Source of the DNA: Mangifera indica | Taxonomy: Eukaryota; Streptophyta; Magnoliopsida; Sapindales; Anacardiaceae | DNA: 64,000 nucleotides | Direction: 5' to 3' | Assembly: GCF_011075055.1 (NCBI RefSeq) | Contig: NC_058145.1 | Location: 5,365,228-5,429,227, forward strand | Part shown: piece by piece, positions 23,081-33,099 of the stretch | Layout of the letters: each line of letters starts with the position of its first letter | Numbering within the stretch: the stretch's first letter is position 1 | The notes under the pieces: model-generated | What the model saw: the letters and a program-made list of their open reading frames with translations, nothing else | Databases searched by the model: none | Told to the model about the DNA's origin: nothing | Position numbers and translations under genes: made by a program

Positions 23081-24645
23081 TATACATATAAATGTATATA
23101 AACCATTTAATAATATGGCTAGGAGAGGTTTTCATTACTTTATTACCTTCATTGATGATTATTCTATGTGCAAGTATCTATATTTAATGAAATAAAAGTC
23201 AGAATCCTTTGAAAAGTTCAAAGAATTCAATAATGAAGTAGAGAAACAAACTGGAAAAAGTATAGAAATTTTATGATCAGATCATGGAGGTGAATGCTTA
23301 AGTACATAATTTCAAAATTTTTGAAAGAATGGATTAATTTCCCAAATGAGTCCTCTAATACACCTTATCATAATAACTTATCTGAAATGAGGAATCGTAT
23401 TTTATTAGATATAGTACAATCAATGGTAAGCTTTATAAACTTGTTAATATCATTATAGGGATACATCTTCCAAACCATTATGCATATCTTGAATCAAGTA
23501 TTGTCAAAATCTATCTAAAAACACCATATGATTTATGGTATTCTAAACACCCCAATCTTAATTATATGAAAATTTAGGGATGTCCAGCTTATGTTAAAGT
23601 AATTAAAACAGATAAATTAAATGTTAAATCAGAGAAGGGTTAGTTTATAGAATATCCTAAAGAAAGTTTAGGATATTATTTTTACTTCTCGATTGATCAA
23701 AGAATAACAATTAGTAAGAATTCACACTCTCTCAAGAAAGAGTTCTTGGAAGAAAGTGGTGCAAGAAGAAACATTAAACTTGAAGAAGAGTCTAAAGAGT
23801 CTTAAATCGACATTATTAAGATTGGATTGTCCACTAAGTGAATCTAAGTATCAAATACTATGGTTCTAACACAAAGATCTTTTAGGGTATTAAGACCTCC
23901 AAAAAGATACAGATTTCTTTATGAGCAAGATTTTGAATCTTACTTAATAGGAGAAATAAATCACGGTGATAATCTTAGAAGCTATGAGGAAATTATATTG
24001 GATACTAATTCAGGTATATGGCTCAAAGCAATGAATTCTGAAATAAAATCCATGCATGCTAATCAAGTATAGACACTTGTTAATCCACCGGAAGGAATTG
24101 TTCTTATTGGCTATAAGTGAATATTGGCAATGATAAACATGTGGAGACCTATAAAGCTTAATTAATAGCAAAGGGTTACACTCAGAAACAATAGTTGGAT
24201 TATGAGGAAACTTTTTTGCCTGTAGCTATGATTAAATCCATTTGGATAATGCTAGCTATTGCAACATACCATAATCATGAAATTTGGAAATGGATGTCAA
24301 AATAGAGTTCTTTAATGGATTTATTATGGAAAAAATATATATAGAACAACCAACAAGTTTTGTATTCGCTCCTGAAAGACATAAGATATGTAAGTTGTAT
24401 CGATTCATTTATGGTTTGAAGCAAGCCTACAGAAGCTAGAACATCTGATTTGATGAAACAATCAAATCATTTGGTTTTAAAAAGAATCCAGATGAACCTT
24501 ATGTCTACAAATAGGTGAAAGATCATGTCATTACCTTTCTAATATTATAAGTAGATAACATACTACTAATGAGTAATAACATTGAAACAGTTGGACCATT
24601 ATCTTGAGAAGATGGGTATGCAATACAATAACAAATGACTCTAGT
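23081..24645 (+). pseudogene. Copia family D integrase and RT remnant
   Basis: Plus-strand text starts MARRGFHYFITFIDDYS (about 23118), then SESFEKFKEFNNEVEKQTG and SDHGGECLS (about 23278). This is the integrase core with its second catalytic Asp. 23860-24072 covers the linker into RT (RPPKRYRFLYEQDF, WLKAMNSEIKSM). RT follows with IEQPTSFVFAPERHKICKLY and YGLKQAYRS (about 24340-24430). Many stops are present. RT after about 24560 and all RNase H are missing. It leads into a PPT and the family D LTR. Confidence 0.7.
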
Positions 24646-24659
24646 GCAAGTGGGAGTTT

Positions 24660-25089
24660 TGTCAATGTATACCCTAGGAACCATTTGTGTTGTCGATTTT
24701 AAGGCATTTTATCGTATATCAACATTTGTAAAAACTTATTAATAAAAAAGTAGTTTTTTTTTTATTCATATACATAAGTTGCTTCCTTTATTTGTTTTAA
24801 TATAAAGTATGTATGTGAATTATCCGTATGACTCACTTAATATATAAACTAAATCATCATATTTTTTCCTATAGATGTGATATAAGTTAGACAATTATTT
24901 CACATAGTAGACATACTGAATGTCTCTGTTAAATGTCATGACACGACATTAGTGCAATTGACAATAATGGTCATGTCATTTGGGCATTAATATAGATTAA
25001 TAGTTAGAGTACTATTTTTCAAACATGATTAATAACGATAAGTCACATAGTCATTAAATCATGGTCAATGGCTTGTCACGTGATTATAC
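24660..25089 (+). repeat. Copia family D LTR, left part (split by Sirevirus)
   Basis: Starts TGTCAATGTATACCC directly after the PPT-like 'gtgcaagtgggagttt'. It aligns with 11425-11840. The LTR is cut at 25089 by the Sirevirus and resumes at 34529. The 5-bp TATAC at 25085-25089 is repeated at 34524-34528. Confidence 0.75.
25085..25089. other. Target-site duplication, left (TATAC)
   Basis: TATAC immediately before the LTR start TGTTGACTC; identical to 34524-34528. Five bp is the normal copia integrase stagger. Confidence 0.95.
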
Positions 25090-25608
25090 TGTTGACTCAA
25101 TGAGTCATTATGCTCTTATTTTGATGATAACAAACTAATATGTCCCTAAACATATTGACTAATGATTTTAATTGAGTGTGAACTTAGATTGCAAGGATTT
25201 ATCTAATGCACTTGAAGGAGTTTCAAGATGGAAATGAAAGAGAAGAGTCAATTGAAGAGTTATTGAAGATTTGAAGAAAAACTCAAGTGTTAGGTAGATA
25301 TATTTGTAATTTAGAGCATTCATTTTTTTTAGAATATTTATTTGCATGACATAGCTCACTTGAAAACTCATTTTTATATCCTTCACATTTTGGGTTAAAA
25401 TGTCATTTTTCAAACTTATTGGGTTAAGCCAAGTTTGTCACTAAAGTTTATTAATTCTTTTAAAGTGATGAATTTTTGTGAACTATATTTTCATATCTTA
25501 AAGTTGGTTTTGAAAGAATTTTCAAAAATGGGTTAAATTGTCACTTTTCAAAGTTTTAGGGGTTAAATTACGATTTTTGAAAATTTAGGGGGTAAAATGC
25601 AATAAAAT

Positions 25609-25812
25609 TTGATCGACCGAATTTGACCGACCGAATCAGCTTCCGAATTGTCCAGAAGCCATGTATTTTGGCTTTAAAAATTTGGTCAACCGAATTAAAT
25701 TCGGTCGACCGAATTTTGGTTTGAATTTTTCCAACGGCTAGTGCCACATAAGCTACACGGAAGTGCCACGTCACATCCGATTGACCGAATTCCATCCGAT
25801 CGGCCGAATTGT
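25609..25812 (+). repeat. Cluster of GACCGAATT-type words and an 18-bp palindrome in LTR U3
   Basis: At least six degenerate repeats of the form (G)GTCGACCGAATT lie upstream of the TATA box, in direct and inverted copies. One perfect palindrome, AATTCGGTCGACCGAATT, is at 25698-25715. The 3' LTR (33610-33800) keeps most words but has lost the palindrome through a 19-bp deletion. A related phrase (ggtcgaccg) recurs once at about 31777 inside the element. It may be a binding-site array for a host or element factor, but no function is known to me. Confidence 0.8.
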
Positions 25813-25875
25813 GTGTTTTCTGGAAAATTAAAACGGCTATCTTTGTGCACAACGGTAACTTTCCTTATTTTCCCC

Positions 25876-25883
25876 TATATAAA
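25876..25883 (+). promoter_or_regulatory. TATA box of Sirevirus 5' LTR
   Basis: TATATAAA in 'cccctatataaaccc', kept unchanged in the 3' LTR near 33867. It lies 3' of the GACCGAATT cluster, so the cluster would occupy the upstream U3 position. Transcription start is inferred about 30 nt downstream and is not shown directly. Confidence 0.7.
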
Positions 25884-26534
25884 CCCAATCAATTTCGTTC
25901 GAAAAGAACTTTTGCCACAAAAAATTTTCATATATTTGAGAGCAAATTTGTTTTGAGCTATTGACTTGCAAACTCTTCTCTCTAATCAAAACCCTTGCTC
26001 ATACACTTTGTAATTTCATTTGCATTGGGTTGTACTAAGCTTTAACTTTCATATACACTGTTAAGAGAGGTTATATTTCAATTTCATATTAAAATTCGTG
26101 CTATAAAAGAATGAGGTGCACTCTTGGAGAGATTAGCAAATTTCTAGTGAGAGAAATTGAGCTTTAATATTTGTAAAGGTTAATAGCACCTTGGAAGCTA
26201 TTTTGGTTGTGAAGAAAAGCTTGGTTGAGGTTTAGTCAACCAAGAATTAGTGGAATACTCCAAGGGAGAAAGCTTGGAGGAGTGGACGTAGGCCGGGTTG
26301 AGCCGAACCACTATACATCGCGTGTTTGATTTTCTCTTCCCTTAAACTCATACTTTATGTTATGTTATTTTGATTGTGTTGGTTATTTGAAATATTTTTA
26401 GTTATTCTCACAAATTGGATTAAGAATAGGCAATATTAATTTATTTGAATAAATTGTTCTAATTCTCTAATTAGGTAAAGATTGTTTTAAATTGCCTAAT
26501 TCACCCCCCCTCTTAGGCCATTCAATCCTACAAT

Positions 26535-26546
26535 TGGTATCAGAGC
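26535..26546 (+). other. Primer-binding site (initiator Met tRNA)
   Basis: TGGTATCAGAGC begins 2 nt after the 5' LTR end. It is complementary to the 3' end of plant initiator Met tRNA and is the minus-strand primer site. It is intact. Confidence 0.95.
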
Positions 26547-26584
26547 TTGGTTGCTCATTATCATAAATTTAACCGTTTAGAGCA

Positions 26585-27451
26585 ATGGCCATGAACCTAG
26601 GAAAATCCCATACCGTTAGTGAAGGGCTTGCCCCTAATAGATCGTCATTGTTTGATGGCACCGGATATGCCCATTGGAAAAATCGCATGTCGATTTTCTT
26701 TCAAAGTGATTATGAATTGTGGGATGTAGTGCAAGATGGACCTTTTGTTCCTATGAAAGAAATGGATGGAAAACAAGTGCCCAAAACTAGGGAAGAAATG
26801 ACCCTTCAAGATAAGAAGAATATTGTCATTAATGCTAGAGCTATGAATGTGTTATATTGTGCATTAAATGAATATAAATTTAACAAGGTACAAGCTTGTA
26901 CCTCGGCTAAAGAAATTTGGGAATTATTGATGGTGTCAAATGAGAGGACTTCACAAGTCAAAGAGACTAAAATTAGCATGCTCACACACTTATACGAGTT
27001 ATTTAGGATGAATGAAAATGAAACCATTAGTGACATGTTTGATAGATTTATTACTATTGTGAATGAATTGAAAAATCTTGGTAAAGTTTATACTAACCAA
27101 GAAAATGTCAAGAAACTTCTTAGATGTTTGCCTCCCTCTTGGGATCCCAAAGTGACGGTAATCGAAGAAGCAAAGGATGTCAAGACTCTACCTCTTGAAG
27201 AACTTTTAGGTTCACTTCTCACTCATGAGCTTACTATGAAACAACGACAAATTGAAGAAGTGGAAAAGAAGAAAAAGAGTATTGCCTTCAAATCATCAAT
27301 CAAAGAGAATGAAAAGTTCCTAGAAGAGGAAGAGGAGACATCAAATGATGAAGATGAAGACATTGCACTCTTGAGTAGAAAGATTGGAAAGCTTCTAAAG
27401 AATAGAAAGCTAAGAAGAAATGGAAACTTCATAAAAAAGGGATGCTTCTAA
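26585..27451 (+). pseudogene. gag: Sirevirus Gag, N-terminal open frame (capsid part)
   Basis: The 288-codon frame starts MAMNLGKSHTVSEG, 39 nt after the primer site. The capsid-like UBN2 region follows: FDGTGYAHWKNRM (about residues 23-36), YELWDVVQDGP, CTSAKEIWELL (about 104-115), ISDMFDRFITIVNEL (about 143-157), LLRCLPPSWDPKV and LEELLGSLLTHEL. The order and spacing are those of copia gag. An acidic linker (EEEEETSNDEDED) comes near the end. The frame is lost at 27433-27441 (six A then three G), where one base appears missing. Reading continues in another frame up to the zinc knuckle. It is therefore the N-terminal part of a single larger Gag. Confidence 0.9.
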
Positions 27452-27488
27452 AGATGAAAGGGGAGAAAGACAAAGGAGGGAACAAATT

Positions 27489-28367
27489 GTGTGCTATGAA
27501 TGCAAGAAGCCGGGACATATCAAATATGATTACCCTCTCCTCAAAATTGGTAGATCGAAAAAGAAAGCAATGAAAGCTACGTGGGACGATAGCGATGAAA
27601 GTGAATCCGAAAGGGAGGATAATGAAGTGGCCAACATGTGTTTCATGGCAACTACAAATAATGAGGTAACTAACTCTAACTCATCTAATACTTTTGATGA
27701 TTTAGATGACATAGATGATGAGATAGATGAAAACCCCTCATATGAAGAGTTATATGATACACTTGAAGAGATGAATGAAAAACTTGCTCTTTGCATGTCT
27801 AAAAATGCAACCCTTAAAAAGAAAAATTTTAATTTGGAAAAAGAAAATGAGTCCTTAAAGAAAGAAAATGAAAATCTTAACAAAAAAATCCTTAAGCTTA
27901 AAGGAAAAGAAAATGAAGAAAACAAGTATTCCATTTTTGAAAAAGAAAAACAAAAGTTTGAAAATGATCTTTGCATAGCTAAAAAGGAAAAAGAAATTAT
28001 AGAAAATGAAATTGAAGTTTTAAAAAGGGGAGCAAAGGATTTAAGTGAAATAGTTTTAAAATTTAAAAATGGAAAAGACATTCTTGATAAAATGCTTGGT
28101 GTGCAAAGAGGAGTTTTAAACAAAAGAAGACTTGGTTATAAACCTTTTATCAAGGCAAAATATTTAAAAAATTATTTTGTTAAAGCTTCAACTTCAAGTG
28201 AATCAAATATAACTTGCAATTATTGTGGAAATAAAGGTCATATCTCATCATCTTGCACAATTCAAAAGAAACATCATATGGGCACTAAGAAAGTGTGGGT
28301 TCCTAAGGGAACAAAAACTAACCACCAAGGACCCAACATGATTTGGGTACCTAAGTCAAATTCTTGA
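27489..28367 (+). pseudogene. gag: Sirevirus Gag, nucleocapsid and coiled-coil extension
   Basis: Same reading frame as the protease-integrase part; the coding continues from about 27442 rather than starting at the GTG at 27489. The first zinc knuckle (CYECKKPGHIKYDY, residues 2-15) has lost its last Cys to Tyr. The second (CNYCGNKGHISSSC, about residues 244-257) is intact CX2CX4HX4C. Between them lie an acidic Ser/Asp stretch and a long heptad-rich Lys/Glu/Leu coiled coil (about 85-200). This extended Gag is typical of Sireviruses, whose Gag is known to bind dynein light chain in SIRE1; I see no obvious binding motif here. A TGA ends the frame at 28365-28367. Confidence 0.9.
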
Positions 28368-29483
28368 ATCTTCCATTGTGTTTAGGAACCTAAAAATAAA
28401 AGAAAGAAAAGCAAATGGTTCCTCGATAGCGCTTGCTCAAGACACATGACTGGAGATATCTCACTTTTCTCGACAATAAGCAAGAAAGATGGAGGTCATG
28501 TCACCTTTGGAGACAATGCGAAGGGTAAAATTATTAGCATTGGAGATATTGGTAACAACTCTCATATTATCATTGAAAATGTTCTTTTGGTAGATAGTCT
28601 TAAGCATAATCTCCTTAGTATTAGTCAACTATGTGATAAAGGATTTAAAGTCATTTTTGAGCCAAATAGTTGCACTATAGAAAATATGAATGATGGAAAA
28701 ACAAGTTGTGTAGGAAATAGAGATAGAAATGTTTACACTATAAATGTAGAAAATGCATCTCATGAAAATCTATGTTACTCTGCATTGCATGAAAATAGTT
28801 GGTTGTGGCATAAAAGATTAGGTCATGCTAGCATGGACTTGATTTCAAAAATCTCCAAGAAGGAGCTTGTAAAAGGTCTTCCGAAAATAGATTTTATTAA
28901 AAATAAAATTTGTAATGCATGTCAATTTGGTAAACAAATAAAAAATTCTTTTAAAAGTAAAACTCATATTTCTACATCTAGACCTTTACAACTTCTTTAT
29001 ATTGATCTTTTTGGTCCTTCAAGAACCGCAAGCCTAAGTGGAAAACATTATGCTTTTGTTATTGTTGATGATTTTTCAAGATTCACTTGGGTACTTTTTC
29101 TTGCATCAAAAGATGAAGCCCTCCATGCATTTTCAAAATTTATCAAGAAAATACAAAAAGAAAAAGAAATGCATATTTCTTGCATTAGAAGTGATCATGG
29201 GGGAGAATTTGAAAATCATTTATTCGAAAACTTTTGTGATGAGCATGGTATTGAACATCAATTCTCTTGTCCTAGAACTCCCCAACAAAATAGTGTTGTT
29301 GAAAGAAAGAATAGGACAATTCAAAAGATGGCTAGAACCATGTTAAATGAAAAGGCTTTACCTCAATATTTTTGGGTGGAAGTCGTAAACACCGCATGCT
29401 ATGTTTTAAATCGTGTTTTAATAAGACCATCTTTAGATTTAACTCCATATGAACTTTGGAAAAACAAAAAAACCAAATATTGA
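28368..29483 (+). pseudogene. pol: Sirevirus protease, GAG-pre-integrase and integrase
   Basis: The frame is the same as the upstream nucleocapsid, interrupted by TGA (28365) and TAG (28383). The protease active-site turn is DSACSRHM at about 28420-28446 (most relatives have DSG; DSA is known but less common). The zinc-binding H-H-C-C region follows: WHKRLGHAS and CNACQFGKQ (28800-28940). The integrase D,D-35-E core is complete: IDLFGPS, RSDHGGEFEN and VERKNRTIQ. The downstream frame is lost at an A7 run (29466-29472), where one base appears extra. All catalytic residues of integrase remain. Confidence 0.92.
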
Positions 29484-31465
29484 TTATTTTAAAGTTTTTG
29501 GATGCAAATGCTTTATTTTGAACACAAAAGAAAACTTAGGAAAATTTGATTCAAAATCGTACATTGGCATTTTTCTTGGATATTCATCATCTAGCAAAGC
29601 ATATAGAGTGTTTAACAAAAGGACACTGGTAGTTGAGGAATCCATGCATGTTATTTTTGATGAATCTAATCCTTTAACTAGTGTGCAAGTTGATATTGAT
29701 GATGATCAAGTTAAAAATGGTGACCAAACGGAAATTCATGATTCACCAAATGATGATAAGGATGAAGCAAAACAAGAGCTAGAACATGAAGAAGATAAAG
29801 ATAAAGATCTTCCTAAGGCTTGGAGGTATGCAAATGCTCATCCTAAAGAATTAATTATTGGTGAGGAAAATCAAGGTGTTAAAACAAGATCATCCTTTAA
29901 TCTTTGTAATAATTTAGCATTTCTTTCACAATTTGAACCAAAAACATTTCATGATGCATTAAATGATGAATTTTGGATTTTAGCCATGCAAGAGGAACTA
30001 AATCAATTTGAAAGAAATAATGTTTGGGAACTAGTCCCTCGTCTAGATCATCAATCCGTTATTGGCACAAAATGGGTTTTTAGAAACAAAATGGATGAAT
30101 CCGGAGTGGTTGTTAGAAATAAAGCTAGATTAGTGGCTCAAGGCTACAACCAAGAGGAGGGAATAGATTTTGAAGAAACCTTTGCACCGGTAGCTAGACT
30201 AGAATCCATTAGGATGTTTTTGGCATTTGCATGTTCCAAAAATTTTATTTTATATCAAATGGATGTCAAAAGTGCTTTCTTAAATGGATTTATCATGGAG
30301 GAAGTTTATGTTGAACAACCTCCTGGGTTTGAAAGTCATGATTTCCCAAACCATGTTTTTAAACTTCAAAAAGCTCTTTATGGTTTAAAACAAGCACCCC
30401 GAGCATGGTATGAACGTTTGAGTAAATTCTTGCTTGAAAAAGACTTTTGCATTGGAAAAGTAGATACTACATTGTTTATTAAGAGAAAAGAAAATGATAT
30501 TCTTTTGGTTCAAATTTATGTTGATGATATCATCTTTGGATCTACTAATGTCTCTTTGTGTGAAGAATTCTCTAACCTCATGAGCAAAGAATTTGAAATG
30601 AGCATGATGGGAAAACTCAAGTATTTTCTTGGACTTAATATCAAACAAAGCAAAGAGGGTATCTTCATCAACCAATCTTCATACATCAAGGACTTATTAA
30701 AGAAGTTTGGCATGGAAGGACTAAAAGCTTCAAGCATACCAATGAGTTCAACTATCAAGCTCACCAAAGATGAGAGTGGGCCAAATGTTGATGTTAAAAT
30801 GTATAGAGGTATGATTGGCTCTCTTTTATATTTAACCGCTAGTAGACCCAATATTATGTTTAGTGTGTGCTTGTGTGCTCGATTCCAATCATGTCCCAAG
30901 GAATCTCATTTAAAAGCCCTTAAAAGAATCTTCAAATATTTACATGGTACTAGATTTTTGGGGTTGTGGTATCCTAGAGAAACGTCTTTTGACCTAGTAA
31001 GCTATTCGGATGCCGACTTTGCCGGAAGCCAAGTCGATAGAAAAAGTACTAGTGGTACTTGTCATTTTCTAGGTCATGCATTAGTTTCATGGTTTTCAAG
31101 GAAACAAAACTTCATAGCCTTATCAACCGCGGAAACGGAATATATTGCCGCCGGTAGTTGTTGTGCTCAAGCCTTGTGGATGCAACAAACTCTTAGGGAT
31201 TATAGAGTTAACCTATCTAAAACTCCAATCTTGTGTGATAACACAAGTGCTATTAGCTTATCCAAAAATCTCATTCAACACTCTCGAACCAAACATATAG
31301 AAATTATATATCATTTTATTCGAGATCATGTTCAAAAGGGTGATATTTGTCTTGACTTTGTATCCACAAAAAATCAACTTGCGGATATTTTTACAAAACC
31401 TCTTGGGGAAGAACGTTTTTTGCAAACTTAGAGGTGAGCTTGGGATCATGGAATCACCACATTAG
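29449..31465 (+). pseudogene. pol: Sirevirus reverse transcriptase and RNase H
   Basis: The open part runs to 31431. It continues the integrase C-terminus ([12 protein letters not shown]), then an acidic linker, then [26 protein letters not shown] (first Asp), [13 protein letters not shown] and the intact YVDD box in [11 protein letters not shown] (about 30515-30545). Next come KYFLGLNI and the RNase H blocks [40 protein letters not shown] and ADIFTKPL. All expected catalytic acids are visible. A T6 run at 31416-31421 appears to have one extra base, which shortens the C-terminus; in the other frame coding runs to a TAG at 31463-31465. Confidence 0.93.
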
Positions 31466-32512
31466 CATTTGCACTTAAATATCATTGTGGTTGTGGTGTT
31501 TTGGATTAATTGAGAATATCAATATATGTTTTATGCATCATTTCATGTTTGACCATCCTTGATAGTTTTCTTGTACCAATTATTCTTGCATTGATTTTTA
31601 ATGTGTTTGATTTAATTTTCCTCATATTCAGCATCAAATTTCATTGTACTTTATGTTATTGAGTCAAAATTGCATAGTTGGATCATTTTGGCTTGTTTAT
31701 ACTCAATATGGGACAACAAAGTGCATAAAATATACACCAGAATTTTGCAGAATTCGGCTGACGAATTGGAAAATTTGGTCGACCGTTTGCTACAGTGATT
31801 CTGCAATGTATAAGGGCAAATGTTTCTCCACCTTTTTACATCATGTTTCTTCAACTTTTTTTTTATCAAATTGGTTCCCAACATTTTTTCTATACTTTCT
31901 AACCAAAATTATCTTTCAAAAACATCATAGTTCACCTAAATTTTTAACAAAATCTCTAAAGATTTTAGACCCTAAAAAATTTGAATTTTGCTCCAATTCA
32001 TCCAAAATTCGGTTTTTGTCTTAAAATACCTTTTTTGGTTATCCTTTTTGGATTTCAACTATACCATTAGATTTCTCTCACCATTTTTAACTTGGGTGTG
32101 TATTCAAATTTCAAATGTGTGAATGTTCATTTACATTTTTGCCCTTGTACATACATTTGAAGCCATGGTGCATTTCATCTCATTTTATTGCACTCAATAT
32201 GGCATTTATACTTCTTCTCTATTTTCCATTTGAAAACTTACTCTTGTGGTTCATTTTATTTAAGTTGATACTTATGTGATTAGTTTGTGCATAGTTAAGC
32301 ACTTGTTAGTTTATGTGATATATTCGTGTATTTTACATGAACTTACACTTTACATTGTCTAAGCATTAATACTCTTACTTGGATGATTATGATTGTTTAG
32401 ATTTTTTTTATTGGTTTAGCCTTGATAATCATATCTTCTATGTATGTGTTAAGGTATTTTAGTCTTTCTTTGCCTTGTGGATATATATCTTGCTTATTTT
32501 CCTTTTTATAAT

Positions 32513-32527
32513 GACAAAGGGGGAGAA
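32513..32527 (+). repeat. Extra polypurine tract 1 (ACAAAGGGGGAGAAG)
   Basis: Sits in the phrase 'ataatgacaaagggggaga', repeated at about 32800. Multiple internal PPT copies are a described Sirevirus feature. Confidence 0.8.
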
Positions 32528-32799
32528 GTTATACATGTTATATTCTATATTTGATTACGGATACATTTGATTATGATTATGGATGTGATATTTAATGTCC
32601 ATGGATTTTCCACATGCTTTTATGTTTTATCTTGTTTGAATTGTTAATGCTCTTATTTTGATGCTCATACTTATTTAGACATTATATTCATGCACTATGT
32701 CTTGATGATTATTTTTGGGTCATTTTGGTGCTCATTTGCTTTTCCCTTATTTTATCTCTTTGCTCCTCTCATTTTATCCATTGCCTTATTCTTTTTGAT

Positions 32800-32820
32800 A
32801 ATGACAAAGGGGGAGAAAAG
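32800..32820 (+). repeat. Extra polypurine tract 2
   Basis: Repeats the 'gataatgacaaagggggaga' phrase of tract 1 nearly exactly, about 288 bp downstream. A weaker related tract, CAGGGGGAGGAAAC, is at about 32949. Confidence 0.8.
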
Positions 32821-33085
32821 TTTGATTGATGATTGATACTTTCATTTCGTTGATATTGTGGTTATTGTGGATATCTTGATAAAGATATATGTTGTGGATA
32901 TTTTGATAAGGATATTGATGTTGAACATATTATTATTTGCATATATTCAGGGGGAGGAAACTTGATTTTTTAAGACAAATTCTTGCAAAATTTTTTAAAA
33001 ATCAAGTGTTTCTTAACTTCAAGGAAATATATTCATTGATATATTTTATAAAATTCCTTGAAGTACATATGTGTTTGTCATCATC

Positions 33086-33099
33086 AAAAAGGGGGAGAT
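33086..33099 (+). other. Polypurine tract next to 3' LTR
   Basis: AAAAAGGGGGAGAT directly precedes the 3' LTR start (TGTTGACTC at 33100). This is the plus-strand priming site, as expected by position. Confidence 0.92.

Larger units (their letters stand above)
25090..26532 (+). repeat. Sirevirus 5' LTR
   Basis: 1443 bp, from TGTTGACTCAATGAG to CAATCCTACA. It ends just after a C-run (TTCACCCCCCCTCTTAGG), a motif common near Sirevirus LTR ends. It holds a TATA box at 25876 and a cluster of GACCGAATT words at about 25610-25815. Compared with the 3' LTR it has 19 extra bp near 25694-25712, deleted from the 3' copy between direct CCGAATT repeats. Confidence 0.97.
31466..33085 (+). other. Sirevirus 3' non-coding region (env-like position)
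   Basis: About 1.6 kb between pol and the 3' LTR. Some Sireviruses carry an envelope-like frame here. I see only a 126-codon frame at 31644-32024 with no recognisable signal, and stops in all other frames. This copy appears to lack env, or the frame is decayed. The region holds repeated PPT-like tracts. Confidence 0.7.

Noticed and set aside
25168..25413. 81-codon minus-strand frame repeated at 33178-33423
   Set aside because: It is repeated because both copies lie in the same part of the two LTRs, and it shows no protein features.
27530..28123. 197-codon minus-strand frame opposite the Sirevirus gag
   Set aside because: Antisense of the Lys/Glu coiled coil gives Phe/Ser/Leu text. No independent signal; the plus strand carries a known domain order.
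26585..31465. An integrated plant pararetrovirus instead of a retrotransposon
   Set aside because: Protease-integrase-RT order, presence of integrase, paired LTRs, primer site and 5-bp TSD all identify a copia retrotransposon. No movement or coat protein signatures were seen.
31644..32024. 126-codon frame where Sirevirus env-like genes lie
   Set aside because: No signal peptide followed by a large ectodomain, no clear membrane anchor at the right place and no coiled coil. It is far shorter than env-like frames and looks incidental.
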